From: Actinomadura chibensis NBRC 106107
Lineage (GTDB): Bacteria > Actinomycetota > Actinomycetes > Streptosporangiales > Streptosporangiaceae
Assembly (NCBI RefSeq): GCF_001552135.1
Contig: NZ_BCQP01000067.1
Location: 1-64,000 of the forward strand
Length of the DNA stretch: 64,000 nucleotides
Direction: 5' to 3'
The notes under the pieces: generated by a model
Seen by the model: the letters and a program-made list of their open reading frames with translations, nothing else
What the model was told of the DNA's origin: nothing
Databases searched by the model: none
Made by a program: the position numbers and the translations under genes
Shown: positions 8,249 to 16,877 of the stretch, one piece after another
Numbering within the stretch: the first letter of the stretch is position 1
How the letters are laid out: each line of letters starts with the position of its first letter

Positions 8249-9274
8249 TCAGGAGACTTCGGGGAAATGGCAGGCGACCTCGCGCCCGGCCACGCGCGAA
8301 AGGACGGGACGCTCCGTCCGGCACATCGACTCCGCCTTGTGGCAGCGCGGGTGGAAAGGGCAGCCGGACGGCGGCGACGCCGGGCTCGGCGGGTCGCCGC
8401 GCAGCACGATCCGCTCCCGCGCCCGCTCGGCCACCGGGTCGGGCAGCGGGATCGCCGACAGCAGCGCCCGCGTGTACGGGTGCGCGGGCGCGTCGTAGAT
8501 CGCGTCCCGCTCGCCGATCTCGACGATCCGGCCGAGGTACATCACCGCGACCCGCGCGCACACGTGCCGCACGACGGCGAGGTCGTGCGCGATCAGCACG
8601 AGCGCGAGGTCCAGCTCCCGGCGCAGCTCGGACAGCAGGTTGACGATCTGCGCCTGGATCGAGACGTCGAGCGCCGACACCGGCTCGTCCGCGACGACCA
8701 GCCGCGGCCGGGTGACGAGCGCGCGGGCGATCCCGATGCGCTGCGCCTGCCCGCCGGAGAACTCGTGCGGGTAGCGCCCGGCGTGCTCGGCGTCCAGCCC
8801 GACGAGGCTCAGCATCTCCCGCACGCGGGCGTGCGCCTCCGCCGCCGGGACGCCCTGCACGCGCAGCGGCGCCCCGACGATCGACGCGACCGTCTGCCGC
8901 GGGTTCAGCGACGAGTACGGGTCCTGGAACACGATCTGCAGATCGCTCCGGAGCGGGCGCATGCGCCGCTGGGGGAGCGCGGTGATGTCGGTGCCGTCGA
9001 AGGTGATGCGGCCGGACGTCGGGTCGAGCAGCCGGACGAGCATCCGCCCGGTCGTCGACTTCCCGCACCCCGACTCCCCGACGAGCCCGAGCGTCTCGCC
9101 GGAGCGGACCTCCAGGTCGAGCCCGTCCACGGCGCGGACGCTCCCGCGCCGGGTCTGGAACGTCTTCGTCAGCCCTTCCAAGGCCAGCAACGCGGGATCC
9201 GCGTCGCCTTTCCGGGGGACGGCCTCCGGACCTCCGGGCGGGGGCCCCGAAGATCCTCCCTTCGCTGCGGTCAT
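8249..9274 (-). CDS. dppF: peptide ABC importer ATPase (DppF/OppF type)
   Basis: A 341-residue cytoplasmic ATPase, last gene of a five-gene importer operon. Walker A is GESGCGKST, the signature FSGGQAQR, Walker B LVVADEPVSALD. The C-terminal oligopeptide-type extension contains GCPFHPRCHKAESMC, the cysteine motif typical of Dpp/Opp ATPases. Start ATG at 9274 overlaps the stop of the DppD gene (ATGA), so it is chosen over the longer in-frame extension. With DppD it forms the heterodimeric motor for peptide import. The exact substrate (di- or oligopeptide, or another solute of this family) is not determined by sequence. Confidence 0.9.
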   Translation of the reverse strand: MTAAKGGSSGPPPGGPEAVPRKGDADPALLALEGLTKTFQTRRGSVRAVDGLDLEVRSGETLGLVGESGCGKSTTGRMLVRLLDPTSGRITFDGTDITALPQRRMRPLRSDLQIVFQDPYSSLNPRQTVASIVGAPLRVQGVPAAEAHARVREMLSLVGLDAEHAGRYPHEFSGGQAQRIGIARALVTRPRLVVADEPVSALDVSIQAQIVNLLSELRRELDLALVLIAHDLAVVRHVCARVAVMYLGRIVEIGERDAIYDAPAHPYTRALLSAIPLPDPVAERARERIVLRGDPPSPASPPSGCPFHPRCHKAESMCRTERPVLSRVAGREVACHFPEVS

Positions 9275-10233
9275 CGGGGCTCCTTCGCGGCGGTCAGGTG
9301 GCAGGCCGCCTGGTGGGTCGCGCCCTCCAGTTCGGGGCGCGCGATCTCGCACGCCGCGACCCGGTCCGGGCAGCGCGGATGGAACGGGCAGCCGGACGGC
9401 GGCGCCAGTAGCGACGGCGGGCTCCCCGGGATCGGGCTCAGCTCCCCGGCCGGGCCGGTCAGCCGCGGCAGCGAGCCGAGCAGCCCGCGCGTGTAGGGGT
9501 GCCGGGGCGAGGCGAACAGGGTCTCGGCGTCGGCGTGCTCGACGACCCGTCCCGCGTACATCACGAGGACGTCGTCGGCGACCCGCGCGACCACCCCGAG
9601 ATCGTGCGTGATCATCAGGACGGCGAGCCCGCGCTCGCGCTGCGCGCCCGCGATCAGCTCCAGGATCTGCGCCTGGACGGTCACGTCCAGCGCGGTCGTC
9701 GGCTCGTCGGCGATCAGCAGGTCCGGCTCGCAGGCCAGCGCCATCGCGATCATGACGCGCTGGCGCATCCCGCCGGAGAACCGGTGCGGATGGTCGCGGG
9801 CCCGCTCGTCCGGGTCGGGGATGCCGACGTCCGCGAGCAGCCGCACCGCCCGCGCGTGCGCGGCCCGCCGCGACTCGCCGAAGTGCAGCCGCCGCGCCTC
9901 GGCGATCTGCTCGCCGACGCGGAAGTGCGGGTGCAGCGACGACAGCGGGTCCTGGAAGATCATCGCGACCCGGCGGCCGCGCACCGCGCGGACCTTCTCG
10001 CGGCCCGCGCCGACGAGCTGGACGCCGTCCAGCTCGATCGACCCGCCGATCCGCGCCGCCGCGTGCAGCCCCATGATCGCGAGGCTGGTCGCGGACTTGC
10101 CGGACCCGGACTCCCCGACGATCCCGACCGTGCGCCCCGGCTCGACGGCGAACGACACCCCGTCCACGGCCCGCAGCGGCCCCTTCGGGTGCGGGAACTC
10201 GACGGTCAACTCCCGGACGTTCAGCAAGCTCAT
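9271..10233 (-). CDS. dppD: peptide ABC importer ATPase (DppD/OppD type)
   Basis: A 320-residue ATPase with Walker A GESGSGKSA, signature FSGGMRQR, Walker B LLIADEPTTALD and the C-terminal GCPFHPRCPDRVAAC cysteine motif. Start ATG at 10233 overlaps the permease stop (ATGA) and its stop overlaps the DppF start (ATGA), so the whole set is translationally coupled. The residue after the Walker A lysine is Ser then Ala rather than Ser-Thr, a common variation in OppD-type proteins. Confidence 0.9.
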   Translation of the reverse strand: MSLLNVRELTVEFPHPKGPLRAVDGVSFAVEPGRTVGIVGESGSGKSATSLAIMGLHAAARIGGSIELDGVQLVGAGREKVRAVRGRRVAMIFQDPLSSLHPHFRVGEQIAEARRLHFGESRRAAHARAVRLLADVGIPDPDERARDHPHRFSGGMRQRVMIAMALACEPDLLIADEPTTALDVTVQAQILELIAGAQRERGLAVLMITHDLGVVARVADDVLVMYAGRVVEHADAETLFASPRHPYTRGLLGSLPRLTGPAGELSPIPGSPPSLLAPPSGCPFHPRCPDRVAACEIARPELEGATHQAACHLTAAKEPR

Positions 10234-11219
10234 GAGAACCTCACCTGCGGGTCGACGACGGCGTAGGCGAGGTCCACGACCAGGTTGGCGAACGTGATGA
10301 AGAAGGCGGCGAGCAGCGCGACGCCCATCACCACCGGCTGGTCGGACGTCTCGATCGAGTCGATGGTGAGCCGTCCGAGGCCGGGCAGCCCGAACACGCT
10401 CTCGGTGATGACGGCGCCGCCGAGCAGCGCGCCGAGGTCCATCCCGAACACGGTGAGGACGGGCGTCAGCCCGGCGCGCAGCCCGTGCTTCGAGACGACC
10501 GTCCGCTCCGGGAGGCCCTTCGCGCGGGCGGTGCGGATGAACGGCTCCGCCATCGTCTCGACCATCGACGCCCGCGTCATCCGCGCGTACATCGCGGCAT
10601 ACAGCAGAGCGAGCGCGACCCAGGGCAGGACGAGGTTCTTCGCCCACCCCACAGGGTCCTGCCCCACCGGGACGTAGCTGGAGTAAGGCAGCAGCCCCCC
10701 GACCTGGACGACGAGCACCGTCAGCGTCATCGCCGTGAAGTAGATGGGCAGGGACGCGGAGGTGAGCGTGCCGACCATCATCGTCCGGTCGAGCAGCGTG
10801 TCCTTGCGCAGCGCGGACACCACGCCGACCGCGACGCCGCCCGCCAGCCACAGCACGGCCGCGCCCGCCGCGATCGACAGCGTCGTCGGCAGCCGCCGCA
10901 TCATCAGGTCCCAGACGGGCGTGTTGTTCTGGTACGAGAAGCCGAGGCAGGGGAAGTGGCAGTGGACGGCGAGCGGGCCCTCGCCGTAGGTCCGTCCCGC
11001 GAAGATGCCGGTCAGGTAGCCGGTGAACTGCTTCCACAGCGGACGGTCCAGGCCCATCTGGTGGTGCAGCATCGCGAGCCGCTCCGGCGTGCACGACTTG
11101 CCGCACGCCTGGAGGGCCGGGTCGGCGGGGAAGACGTAGAAGATCGTGAAGGTGACCGCGCAGATGACGAGGAGGACGCCCGCCATCCCGGCCAGCCGCA
11201 GCGCGACGTAGCGGATCAT
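10230..11219 (-). CDS. dppB: peptide ABC importer permease (DppB type)
   Basis: A 329-residue integral membrane protein with six hydrophobic segments, beginning with the DppB hallmark MIRYVALRLAG and ending in the periplasmic-binding-protein transport fold. The EAA loop region is seen around RTARAKGLPERTVVSKHGLR near residue 220. A cysteine-containing extracellular loop (ACGKSC and HCHFPC) after the first helix is longer than in enteric homologues. ATGA overlaps on both sides fix the start and couple it to DppC and DppD. Confidence 0.88.
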   Translation of the reverse strand: MIRYVALRLAGMAGVLLVICAVTFTIFYVFPADPALQACGKSCTPERLAMLHHQMGLDRPLWKQFTGYLTGIFAGRTYGEGPLAVHCHFPCLGFSYQNNTPVWDLMMRRLPTTLSIAAGAAVLWLAGGVAVGVVSALRKDTLLDRTMMVGTLTSASLPIYFTAMTLTVLVVQVGGLLPYSSYVPVGQDPVGWAKNLVLPWVALALLYAAMYARMTRASMVETMAEPFIRTARAKGLPERTVVSKHGLRAGLTPVLTVFGMDLGALLGGAVITESVFGLPGLGRLTIDSIETSDQPVVMGVALLAAFFITFANLVVDLAYAVVDPQVRFS

Positions 11220-12163
11220 CGGGTGGCGCTCCGCGGGTCGAGGGCGTCCCGGAAGGCGTCGCCGAGCAGCGTGAACGCGAGGACGGTCAGCAGCAGGCAC
11301 ACGCCCGGCACGACGAAGAACATCGGGTCGACCTGGTACCAGGTCATCGCGGTCGCCATCATCTGCCCCCAGGACGAGTCGGGCGGCCGCACTCCGATGC
11401 CGAGGAACGACAGCGCCGCCTCCGTCCCGATGTTGATCGGGACGGTCAGCGTCGCGTACACGAGGATCGGCGCGAGCAGGTTCGGCAGCACCTCGCGGAA
11501 CAGGATGCGGGCGCGCGTCATCCCCGCCGCGCGCGCCGCCTCCACGAACTCGCGGCTGCGCAGGACGAGCGCCTGCCCGCGCACGATCCGCCCGACGTAC
11601 GGCCAGCCGAAGAAGCCCATGACGAAGATGAGCTCCAGCGTCCGGTTCCCCTCCGGCAGCACCGACACCAGCGCGATCATGAAGATGAGCTGCGGGAACG
11701 ACAGGACGAGGTCCATCACGCGGCTGATCAGGGCGTCCAGCCGCCCGCCGGAGAACCCCGCGAGGAGGCCGAGCGCCGTCCCGGCGACGGTGGCGACGCC
11801 GGTCGCCAGGACGGAGATCAGCAGCGAGATCCGCGCGCCGTGGACCATGCGGCTGAACACGTCCCGCCCGGTGCCCGGCTCGACGCCGAGCCAGAAGTCG
11901 CCGTCCACGCCGCCGAGCGCGCCCTTCGGCGCGCCCGCCAGCGCCTTGTCGATCTTCTCCGGGTGGAACTCGTTCGGGCCGTGCCCGTTGAGCGCGGTCA
12001 GCAGCGGCGCGGTCAGCGCCATCAGGACGAACAGCAGCACGATCCCGAGCCCGATCAGGGCGGCGGGATCGCGCCGCAGGCGCCCGGCGGCGGTCCGCCA
12101 CGGGGAGCGGCCGAGGGGCGGCGGGGTCGCCGCCCGCCCCTCGGCCAGGGAGGGTGCGCTCAC
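11216..12163 (-). CDS. dppC: peptide ABC importer permease (DppC type)
   Basis: A 315-residue permease with the DppC layout: a cytoplasmic N terminus, a first helix (about residues 35-55), a long outside loop, then five helices. The EAA motif appears as EFVEAARAAGMTRARILFREVLPN near residue 205 and pairs with the ATPases. The GTG start overlaps the stop of the binding-protein gene (GTGA) and the stop overlaps the DppB start (ATGA). Confidence 0.88.
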   Translation of the reverse strand: MSAPSLAEGRAATPPPLGRSPWRTAAGRLRRDPAALIGLGIVLLFVLMALTAPLLTALNGHGPNEFHPEKIDKALAGAPKGALGGVDGDFWLGVEPGTGRDVFSRMVHGARISLLISVLATGVATVAGTALGLLAGFSGGRLDALISRVMDLVLSFPQLIFMIALVSVLPEGNRTLELIFVMGFFGWPYVGRIVRGQALVLRSREFVEAARAAGMTRARILFREVLPNLLAPILVYATLTVPINIGTEAALSFLGIGVRPPDSSWGQMMATAMTWYQVDPMFFVVPGVCLLLTVLAFTLLGDAFRDALDPRSATR

Positions 12164-13836
12164 TCCGACACCCCGAGCGTGGCGAAGTCGAACTCGCCCT
12201 CCCAGATCGGGTGGCCGAAGGCCCCGGTGACCTTCGAGCCGCGCAGCAGGGGCAGCTTGTCGTGGATCAGCGGGACCATCGGGGACGCCTGCATGATCCG
12301 CTGGTCGACGGCCTGCCAGGTCGCCGTGTCGCCGCCCTTCACCGCCGCGCCGATCGCGTCGTTCAGCGCGCGGTCGTCGTACTGCGAGACGACGGTGTTG
12401 CCCTTCGGCGTGATGTTGCGCCCGTCGAAGATCGGCGGGATGAACGACGACGCGGACGGGAAGTCGGCGCACCAGCCGTAGAAGACCAGCTCGTCCTCCT
12501 TCTTGATGTCGCCGATGGCGTCGTAGTAGACGCTCTTCGCGACCGGGTTCAGCCGGACCTTCACGCCGACGCGGGCGAGCGCCTGCTGCACCGCCTCGCC
12601 CTCCGCCTTGCCCTGCTCGGTGCTGGTCGTCGTCAGCGTGATCGAGAACCCGCCGCCCTTGCCCGCGGCCGTGAGCATCTGCTTGGCCCGCGCCGGGTCG
12701 CCGTTCGCCGGGGCGTGGTAGACGTCCAGCGCCTTGCCGTCGGTCATCGTCGGCGGGAGGTAGGAGCCCGCGAGCTCGCCGACGCCGCTGCCGCCGTGCG
12801 CGGTGCGGTACGCCTCCTTGTCCACCGCGTACTGCATCGCCTGCCGGACGCGCGGGTCGTCGAACGGCGGCTTGGAGGTGTTCATCGCGAGGAACCGCGT
12901 GCACAGGCTCGTCGCGCTGATGAACCGCTTCTTGACGTCCGCCCTGGTCAGGATGCGCGGCATGCTGGCCGCCGCGACGCTGTAGAGGGTGACCGCGCGC
13001 TTGTCCGCGCCCTGGTCGGCGATGAGGCGCTGGTCGATGGCCGTCTGCGCGAGGCCCTCCTCCAGGACGATCTTGTCCGGCTTCCCCTGCCGGACGGTGT
13101 CGGTGGCCTTGTCCCAGTGCGGGTTGCGGACGAGGACGAGCCGCCGTCCCCGGTCGTACGACTCCACCTTGTACGGGCCGGAGGAGAAGGGGCGCTTATC
13201 GTAGTTGACGCCGGTGTCCTTCGCCTTCGGGACGGGCGCGAACGTCGGCAGCGTCGCGATCTTCGGCCAGTCCATGGACGGTTCCTTCAGGTGGAACACG
13301 ACCGTCCGGGCGTCCGGCGTCTCGATCGCGGCCAGGCTCCCGCCCTTGTAGGGCCCCTTGTACTTGTCGCCGCCCGCGAGCATCGTCCGGGCGTAGCCGG
13401 GGCCTTCGGGCAGGTCGGGGGCGAAGGAGCGCTCCACGCCGTACTTCACGTCCTGGCTGGTGATCGGCGTGCCGTCCTCGTACTTGAGGCCCTGCTTGAG
13501 GCGGAACGTCCAGGTCTGGCCGCCGTCGGAGGTCTTCCCGGAGTCCTCGGCCAGGTCCGGGACGACCTCGGTGCCCGGCTGGCCGGGCTTCGCGGCGTAG
13601 GTGGTGAGCGTCCGGTACAGCAGCCGGACGCCGAAGTCCATCGCGAACATCACGTAGTTGCGCTGCGGGTCGAGGTGGGCGATGTCCTGCGTGTACAGGA
13701 CGGTGAGCGTGCCGCCGGCCGCGCCGGAGGAGGACCCGTCGCCGTCGGACCCGCAGGACGCGAGCCCGCCGGCGAGGACGAGGGAGAGCGAGAGGGCGGC
13801 CGTGGTACGCAGCGGACCGCGCGGAGGACGTGTCAT
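12160..13836 (-). CDS. dppA: peptide ABC importer substrate-binding lipoprotein (DppA/family 5)
   Basis: A 558-residue family-5 solute-binding protein and first gene of the importer operon. A basic N terminus and hydrophobic segment end in the lipobox LASC (Cys28), so it should be a membrane-anchored lipoprotein. The N-terminal lobe contains the family-5 pattern (WTFRLKQGLKYEDGTPIT), followed by the long two-lobe fold usual for proteins of this size. It captures peptides, or another solute of this family, outside the cell for the DppBCDF core. The promoter region has an AT-rich operator-like site (13872-13893) 36 bases upstream, shared with the nearby secreted proteases. Confidence 0.9.
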   Translation of the reverse strand: MTRPPRGPLRTTAALSLSLVLAGGLASCGSDGDGSSSGAAGGTLTVLYTQDIAHLDPQRNYVMFAMDFGVRLLYRTLTTYAAKPGQPGTEVVPDLAEDSGKTSDGGQTWTFRLKQGLKYEDGTPITSQDVKYGVERSFAPDLPEGPGYARTMLAGGDKYKGPYKGGSLAAIETPDARTVVFHLKEPSMDWPKIATLPTFAPVPKAKDTGVNYDKRPFSSGPYKVESYDRGRRLVLVRNPHWDKATDTVRQGKPDKIVLEEGLAQTAIDQRLIADQGADKRAVTLYSVAAASMPRILTRADVKKRFISATSLCTRFLAMNTSKPPFDDPRVRQAMQYAVDKEAYRTAHGGSGVGELAGSYLPPTMTDGKALDVYHAPANGDPARAKQMLTAAGKGGGFSITLTTTSTEQGKAEGEAVQQALARVGVKVRLNPVAKSVYYDAIGDIKKEDELVFYGWCADFPSASSFIPPIFDGRNITPKGNTVVSQYDDRALNDAIGAAVKGGDTATWQAVDQRIMQASPMVPLIHDKLPLLRGSKVTGAFGHPIWEGEFDFATLGVSE

Positions 13837-13871
13837 GACACTCCGAACATCGTGGGGCGAAGTGCCATATA

Positions 13872-13893
13872 AAATAGTACAGTAAAATTGTAC
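13872..13893. promoter_or_regulatory. GntR-type operator candidate, site C (importer / M24 divergent promoter)
   Basis: AAATAGTACAGTAAAATTGT followed by AC, in the 152-base gap between the divergent dppA and M24 peptidase genes. It agrees with site A (5254-5282) at 16 of 22 positions over the same register, and it is strikingly AT-rich against its surroundings. Its location allows control of both divergent transcripts. Confidence 0.5.
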
Positions 13894-13988
13894 GTCTAGA
13901 AGCGTTACCGAATCTCCACCCCGTAAGACCCGTCCACCCCACCCGCTTCTTCGCCCCAGCCCGACTCTCCGACCCCCCGGGACCGCAC

Positions 13989-15419
13989 ATGGACCGTCTC
14001 GCCACCGGCAGCCACGACCTGCCGGTCTCGCCGGCCCTCGCCGCCTTCATGCGGACGCAATGGGCCACGCCCCCCGCCACGCCTCCCCTCGCCGCCGACT
14101 CCGTCGCGCCCTACGCCGCCCTCCGCCGCGCCGCCCTGGCGGAGCGGTTCCCGGGCGAGCGGCTCGTCATCCCCGCCGGGCCGCCGAAGGTGCGGAGCAA
14201 CGACTGCGACCACCGCTACCGGCCGCACACCGCCTACGCGCACCTCACCGGGGACACGACGGCCGACACCGGGCCGGGCGCCGTCCTCGTCCTGGAGCCG
14301 GTCGGCGGCGGGCACGAGGCGGTCGTGTACCGGCGGCCGCCGTCCGGCCGCGACGGCGACGCCTTCTACCGGGACCGCCGCGACGGCGAGTTCTGGGTCG
14401 GCCCGCGCGAGACGCTCGCCGAGACCGAGCGGCGGCTCGGGGTCGTCTGCCGCCCGCTGGACGCGCTGCCCGGCGCGCTGCGGCTCGCCGTCCCCGCGCG
14501 GGCGATGCGCGGCGTCGCGCCGGACGTCGACGCCGCCGTCCCGGTCAAGGACCCGGCGCTCGACCGGGAGCTCGCCGCGGCCGTCGCCGAACTGCGGCTC
14601 GTCAAGGACGACTGGGAGATCGCCCAGCTCCAGGCCGCCGTCGGCCACACCGTGGACGGGTTCGCCGACGCCGTCGCCGCCATCCCGTGCGCGCTCGGCC
14701 GCCCGCGCGGCGAGCGCTGGATCGAGGGGACGTTCGAGCGCTCCGCCCGCGCGTCCGGCAACGGCGTCGGCTACGACACGATCGCCGCCGCCGGGGCGCA
14801 CGGCTGCGTCCTGCACTGGACGCGCAACGACGGCCCGCTCCGCAAGGGCGACACCCTCCTCCTCGACGCGGGCGTCGAGACCGACACGCTCTACACGGCC
14901 GACATCACCCGCACCATCCCGGTCAACGGCTGGTTCACGGCGCGCCAGCGGCAGGTGTACGACCTCGTCTACCACGCGCAGGAGGCGGCGCTCGCCTTCG
15001 TCCGGCCGGGGGCGCGGTTCCGCGACTTCCACCAGGCCGCGATGCGCGTCATCGCCGAGGGGCTCGCGGAGTGGGGCATCCTTCCCGACGCGGACGCGGC
15101 GCTCGACCCGGCGTCCGGCGTGTACCGCCGCTACACCCTGTGCAGCAGCGGGCACATGCTCGGGATGGACGTCCACGACTGCGCGCAGGCCCGCGCGTCC
15201 CAGTACCTCGACGGCGTGCTGGAGCCGGGACACGTCCTGACCGTCGAACCGGGCCTGTACTTCCAGCCCGACGACCTGACCGTCCCGGAGGAACTGCGGG
15301 GCATCGCCGTCCGGATCGAGGACGACGTCGTCGTCACCGAGAACGGCGCCCGCCTGATGTCGGCCGGGCTGCCCCGCCATCCGGAAGAGGTCGAGCACTG
15401 GGTGCAGTCGCTCGCCTGA
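13989..15419 (+). CDS. pepP: M24 metallopeptidase, Xaa-Pro aminopeptidase (PepP) type
   Basis: A 476-residue cytoplasmic enzyme. An N-terminal creatinase-like domain (about 1-185) with a YRPHTAYAHLTGD segment precedes the pita-bread catalytic domain. All five metal ligands are present: Asp293, Asp305, His389, Glu420 (in VEPGLY) and Glu444. Size and the N-terminal aminopeptidase-P region fit PepP rather than methionine aminopeptidase. It would remove N-terminal residues preceding proline, useful for peptides derived from collagen, which the neighbouring M9 enzyme is expected to produce. Divergent from the importer operon and sharing its control region. Confidence 0.9.
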   Translation: MDRLATGSHDLPVSPALAAFMRTQWATPPATPPLAADSVAPYAALRRAALAERFPGERLVIPAGPPKVRSNDCDHRYRPHTAYAHLTGDTTADTGPGAVLVLEPVGGGHEAVVYRRPPSGRDGDAFYRDRRDGEFWVGPRETLAETERRLGVVCRPLDALPGALRLAVPARAMRGVAPDVDAAVPVKDPALDRELAAAVAELRLVKDDWEIAQLQAAVGHTVDGFADAVAAIPCALGRPRGERWIEGTFERSARASGNGVGYDTIAAAGAHGCVLHWTRNDGPLRKGDTLLLDAGVETDTLYTADITRTIPVNGWFTARQRQVYDLVYHAQEAALAFVRPGARFRDFHQAAMRVIAEGLAEWGILPDADAALDPASGVYRRYTLCSSGHMLGMDVHDCAQARASQYLDGVLEPGHVLTVEPGLYFQPDDLTVPEELRGIAVRIEDDVVVTENGARLMSAGLPRHPEEVEHWVQSLA

Positions 15420-15444
15420 GCCGGACGACCTCGGACGCGCGGAC

Positions 15445-15480
15445 GGTGCCGCGCCGGGACAGGGGCCCGGGCGCGGCACC
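15445..15480. terminator. bidirectional terminator between M24 and S1 protease genes
   Basis: GGTGCCGCGCC and GGCGCGGCACC form a perfect 11-bp stem in the 77-base gap between two convergent genes. A GGG/CCC step extends it with one bulged base. Confidence 0.75.
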
Positions 15481-15496
15481 GTTCGCGTTCAGCGGC

Positions 15497-16741
15497 TCAG
15501 CCGCTGAGCAGTGAGACGCCCCAGGCCGACAGGGCCCGGCCGATCGGTTCGTGGATCATGCCGCAGCCCGAGAACGGGCCGCCGCTCAGGATGCCGTGGG
15601 CGTAGTTGCCCGCGAACACGCCGCTGCCGCTGTCGCCGGGACCGTCGCACGCGGTGCTCCAGGTCATGCCGGAGAGCGTCCGGTCCGGGTAGGAGACGGT
15701 GGCGTCGACCTCGGTGACCGTCCCGCAGGTGTAGCCGGTCGTCGAGCCCTGCTTGCAGACGTAGCCGCCCACGTAGTCGGCTTCGCTGCCGTAGATCGGC
15801 GTCTCGTGCAGCACCCAGCCGCGCGGCTGCCACCAGCCGGGGTCGCCCACGGAGACGATCGCCGAGTCGCCGTACCAGCTGAACTCGTAGCCGGCGACGC
15901 CACCGACGTTCTGGTAGCCGTAGCTGTAGGTGGAGACGTCCCACCAGTAGCCGATCTCGGCGCAGTGCCCGGCGGTCATCATGTAGTAGCTGCCGCCGGA
16001 GTACGCCGTGAACGCCGACGTGCAGCGCGCGCCGCCGGTGAAGATCGCGAGCCCGGAGCGCAGCGGCGGGTCGCAGGCGTAGTCGTCCTGGCAGTAGCGC
16101 GGCACGGACTTCTGCGCGTGGGTCGAGATCTCGACCGCGTCGCCGAACTCGTGCTTGGCCCAGCGCAGGACGTCCCACTGCGCGGCGGTGATCCGCGCGC
16201 CGCGCAGGCTGGTCAGCCGCACCTTGTTCCCGGACGTGACGATCCCCGTCTGGAGGCCGTCCTTCGCGCCCTTGTTGGCCTTGGCGACCCGCTTGGCGAG
16301 CGCGTCCGACACCTGCTGGAGGTGCCGGTACCCGTACCGGACGCGGGCCGTCGCGGTGTCTCCCATTCCGGCCGTCGCGGCGGCCTTGGTCACGGCGGGG
16401 GCCGCCTTGTCCGTGGTGACGCCGACGGTGAGCCTGCCGCCGTGCTCCTGGTCGATCCAGGCGCCGCCGTACCGGGCACCGAGCGTCCGGCCGACGGAGG
16501 CGGCCAGCTTGAGCTGCGCGGGCTGCCGGTCGGCGCGGCGCGCGGCCTCGGCCGCCGGGACGCCCTGGTCCTTGACGATCTGCTGGACGAGTGCCTGCCT
16601 CGCCTCCTTCTGGGGGTGTGCGGGGGACGCGCCACGGCCTGCGGGCGCACCGGCGTTCGCCGGTACGGCCATGAAGACCGAGGTCAGCGCGGCGGCCGAG
16701 GCGATCGCCAAGGCTGCGCTACTGCGTTTCGGGCGGACCAT
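15497..16741 (-). CDS. secreted S1 serine protease, streptogrisin/alpha-lytic type, with propeptide
   Basis: A 414-residue preproprotein. A signal peptide (about 1-30, ending ANA) is followed by a propeptide of roughly 180 residues, usual for this family and needed for folding. The mature chymotrypsin-fold domain has the catalytic triad His259 (TAGHC), Asp292 (GDSAIV) and Ser371 (GDSGSG), plus several cysteines for disulfides. It should be an extracellular endopeptidase. An operator-like motif nearly identical to that of the tripeptidyl hydrolase lies about 60 bases upstream of the start, tying it to the peptide-use regulon. Confidence 0.9.
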   Translation of the reverse strand: MVRPKRSSAALAIASAAALTSVFMAVPANAGAPAGRGASPAHPQKEARQALVQQIVKDQGVPAAEAARRADRQPAQLKLAASVGRTLGARYGGAWIDQEHGGRLTVGVTTDKAAPAVTKAAATAGMGDTATARVRYGYRHLQQVSDALAKRVAKANKGAKDGLQTGIVTSGNKVRLTSLRGARITAAQWDVLRWAKHEFGDAVEISTHAQKSVPRYCQDDYACDPPLRSGLAIFTGGARCTSAFTAYSGGSYYMMTAGHCAEIGYWWDVSTYSYGYQNVGGVAGYEFSWYGDSAIVSVGDPGWWQPRGWVLHETPIYGSEADYVGGYVCKQGSTTGYTCGTVTEVDATVSYPDRTLSGMTWSTACDGPGDSGSGVFAGNYAHGILSGGPFSGCGMIHEPIGRALSAWGVSLLSG

Positions 16742-16802
16742 CGGGGGGTTCCTCCTTCGCGGACGGGGGCTGCCACCGGAGGCGGTGGCGTCCGCTCTGC
16801 AA

Positions 16803-16823
16803 TGTGAAATTGCACTGTAAAAT
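16803..16823. promoter_or_regulatory. GntR-type operator candidate, site B (S1 protease promoter)
   Basis: TGTGAAATTGCA-C-TGTAAAAT: the first 12 bases are identical to site A at 5255-5266, then TGTA and AAT recur in the same register. It lies 62 bases upstream of the S1 protease start, in the 136-base gap between that gene and the GntR gene at 16878-17546 (whose stop faces it). Confidence 0.6.
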
Positions 16824-16877
16824 GTAAAACCCTACTTGCCAAGACCCGAAGTTCCGGGCCTCCGCCCGGGGTGGGTG

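Noticed and set aside
4209..9068. A very long minus-strand open frame across the collagenase gene
   Set aside because: Its product is arginine- and glycine-rich low-complexity sequence with no motif, while the plus strand carries a complete collagenase. It is a GC-rich shadow frame.
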